DNA of 15,826 nt from an uncultured Pseudogracilibacillus sp. (lineage in GTDB: Bacteria > Bacillota > Bacilli > Bacillales > Amphibacillaceae): NCBI GenBank assembly GCA_937960785.1, contig CALGOZ010000107.1:1-15826 (forward strand). The letters run 5' to 3'. The first letter of the stretch is position 1. Every line of letters begins with the position of its first letter. The translations under genes and the position numbers were made by a program. This document shows positions 14,874-15,826 of the stretch, in pieces. Under the pieces are notes generated by a model. It was not told the DNA's origin and searched no databases. It saw only the letters and a list, made by a program, of their open reading frames with translations.

Positions 14874-15272
14874 ATGTATGCAGCAATTGCAATAGCTGTC
14901 ATTATTGTTGCTCTAGCTTTTGCTATTTTAGTTGGCTATTTAGCAATGACATTAAAAGCAACACAAAGAACATTAAATAACGTAGCAGACACATTAGAAA
15001 GTGTGGAGAAGCAAGTCGAAGGAATTACGACAGAAACGACTCTATTGTTACAAAAGACGAATGATTTAGCAGAAGATGTAAATTATAAAGTTAGTAAGTT
15101 AAATAGTGTCTTTGAAGGTGTCGAAGATATTGGTGACTCTTTTAGCAACTTAACAACATCGATCAAAAAGTTAACTTCAAATTTAACCGATGATGAGGAA
15201 GTAGGTAAAGCGAAAGAAGCAGTCAAGTGGGGCTCAGCAATTATGAGCTTATGGAAAAACCGCGATAAATAG
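14874..15272 (+). CDS. ytxG: YtxG, DUF948 general stress protein
   Basis: A 132-residue DUF948 protein. It has one N-terminal membrane helix (about residues 2-24, a long Ala/Ile/Val run), then a long helical, heptad-like region (LNNVADTLESVEKQVEGITTE and onward) and a short C-terminal KEAVKWGSAIMSLWKNR. The topology resembles a membrane-anchored coiled coil, similar in style to chemotaxis-receptor linkers. In B. subtilis YtxG is a general stress protein of unknown mechanism, co-transcribed with ytxH. The start at 14874 has AAAGGAG with a 9-base spacer; the ATG at 14853 precedes that site and the ATG at 14865 touches it. ytxH starts 12 bases downstream. Confidence 0.88.
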   Translation: MYAAIAIAVIIVALAFAILVGYLAMTLKATQRTLNNVADTLESVEKQVEGITTETTLLLQKTNDLAEDVNYKVSKLNSVFEGVEDIGDSFSNLTTSIKKLTSNLTDDEEVGKAKEAVKWGSAIMSLWKNRDK

Positions 15273-15284
15273 GAGGGCTAATGA

Positions 15285-15826
15285 ATGAGTAACAAGTCGG
15301 GTAACGGTAAAGGTTTTTTAATTGGAACGTTAATTGGCAGTGTAGTCGGTGCAGTAACAGCTTTACTTCTTGCTCCAAAAGCCGGCGAAGATTTGCGTAA
15401 AGATTTAGGAAAAGGTGCAAAGCGTGCGCTAGATAAAGCAGATGACTTGAAAGATACAGTACAGGTCAAAACAGGTGAATATACGGAAAAAGCTAAAGAA
15501 GTAGGTGCTGAGCTAAAAGACAAAAGCACCGATTGGACGAAGAAGGCCGTCGATACGACAACACAGTTTACAAAGGACGTAACCGACAAGACGAAAGACA
15601 TCGCGCAAGATATGACTGAAAAAACGAAGGATAAAGCAAAAGAAATTACTGATAAGACAAAAGAAGTAGCCCAAGAAGTTGCAGATAAGACGAAAGAAGT
15701 CGTCGATAATGTAACGGAAAAAACTAAAGAACTGACGGAAGAAACGAAAGGGACAACGAAAGAAGTAACAAAAAAAGCGGAAGAAGTTGCTAACAAAGTC
15801 GAAGAAATTAATGATAAAGTACAAGA
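15285..15826 (+). CDS. ytxH: YtxH family stress protein with LEA-like 11-residue repeats (3' end missing)
   Basis: The open frame begins at ATG 15285, with AGGAGGG (15271-15277) 7 bases upstream, and runs off the window after 180 codons without a stop. Residues 10-30 (GFLIGTLIGSVVGAVTALLLA) followed by PKAGEDLRKDL are the YtxH signature: a Gly-rich membrane helix and a conserved Pro-Lys-x-Gly turn. From residue 63 to 172 there are ten consecutive 11-residue units of the type AxEVTDKTKEV, followed by a partial unit. This is the pattern of group 3 LEA desiccation/stress proteins: Lys/Glu/Thr-rich, amphipathic and probably disordered until folded as helix. B. subtilis YtxH is shorter (about 151 residues as I recall). 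It is co-transcribed with ytxG. A long open frame on the opposite strand is a shadow of this biased sequence. Confidence 0.88.
   Translation, partial: MSNKSGNGKGFLIGTLIGSVVGAVTALLLAPKAGEDLRKDLGKGAKRALDKADDLKDTVQVKTGEYTEKAKEVGAELKDKSTDWTKKAVDTTTQFTKDVTDKTKDIAQDMTEKTKDKAKEITDKTKEVAQEVADKTKEVVDNVTEKTKELTEETKGTTKEVTKKAEEVANKVEEINDKVQ

Noticed and set aside
15278..15796. Long minus-strand open frame (172 codons) and a second one at 15513-15824, rich in Ser/Phe/Val
   Set aside because: They are antisense shadows of the repetitive Lys/Glu/Thr-rich ytxH; the plus frame has a strong SD and a clear family signature, while the minus products are low complexity.

Overview
The window (15,826 bases, AT-rich, strong AGGAGG-type ribosome binding sites, TTA/GAA/AAA-rich codons) is chromosomal core DNA of a Bacillaceae bacterium. 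The gene set and order resemble the Bacillus subtilis ytgP to ytxH region (ytgP, ytzG, ytlR, ytzH, ytnP, ytzB, ytoP, ytoQ, ytpQ, sftA, murC, ytxG, ytxH). The species cannot be named from the sequence alone. I see no transposase, phage gene, CRISPR array or tRNA.

Layout. 1-48 is the 3' end of a 5S rRNA gene, so an rRNA operon lies just upstream. An 18-bp terminator hairpin (61-102) closes it and also serves a small convergent membrane-protein gene of unknown function. 557-4751 is a tight four-gene operon: lipid II flippase ytgP, RsuA-type pseudouridine synthase ytzG, a NERD-like protein of unknown role, and DagK-family lipid kinase ytlR. It runs head-on into ytzH (minus) with only 3 bases between the stops. 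The MBL-fold lactonase gene ytnP follows, divergent from ytzH. It ends at a bidirectional terminator shared with ytzB (minus, PepSY). Divergent from ytzB are the M42 aminopeptidase ytoP and a DUF84 (inosine/xanthosine triphosphatase-like) gene. These converge on ytoQ (minus) across a large hairpin.

From 8977 everything is on the plus strand: ytpQ (DUF1444), DNA translocase sftA, a nicotinate phosphoribosyltransferase-like gene, murC, and, after a terminator, ytxG-ytxH. ytxH is cut by the window end.

Themes. YtgP and MurC are both in lipid II/peptidoglycan synthesis, and SftA moves DNA away from the closing septum, so envelope growth and division are well represented. DUF84, YtoQ and the NAPRT-like protein are all (predicted) nucleotide or nucleoside enzymes. 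The most distinctive features are an extended YtxH with at least ten consecutive 11-residue LEA-like repeats, a NERD-like protein whose catalytic motif looks degenerate, and an NAPRT-like enzyme with an atypical ligand-binding segment between sftA and murC. Four transcription units start behind the same extended -10 pattern, TATGnTAWAAT. I found no clear new multi-gene system; this is mostly ordinary core genome with a few under-characterised proteins.
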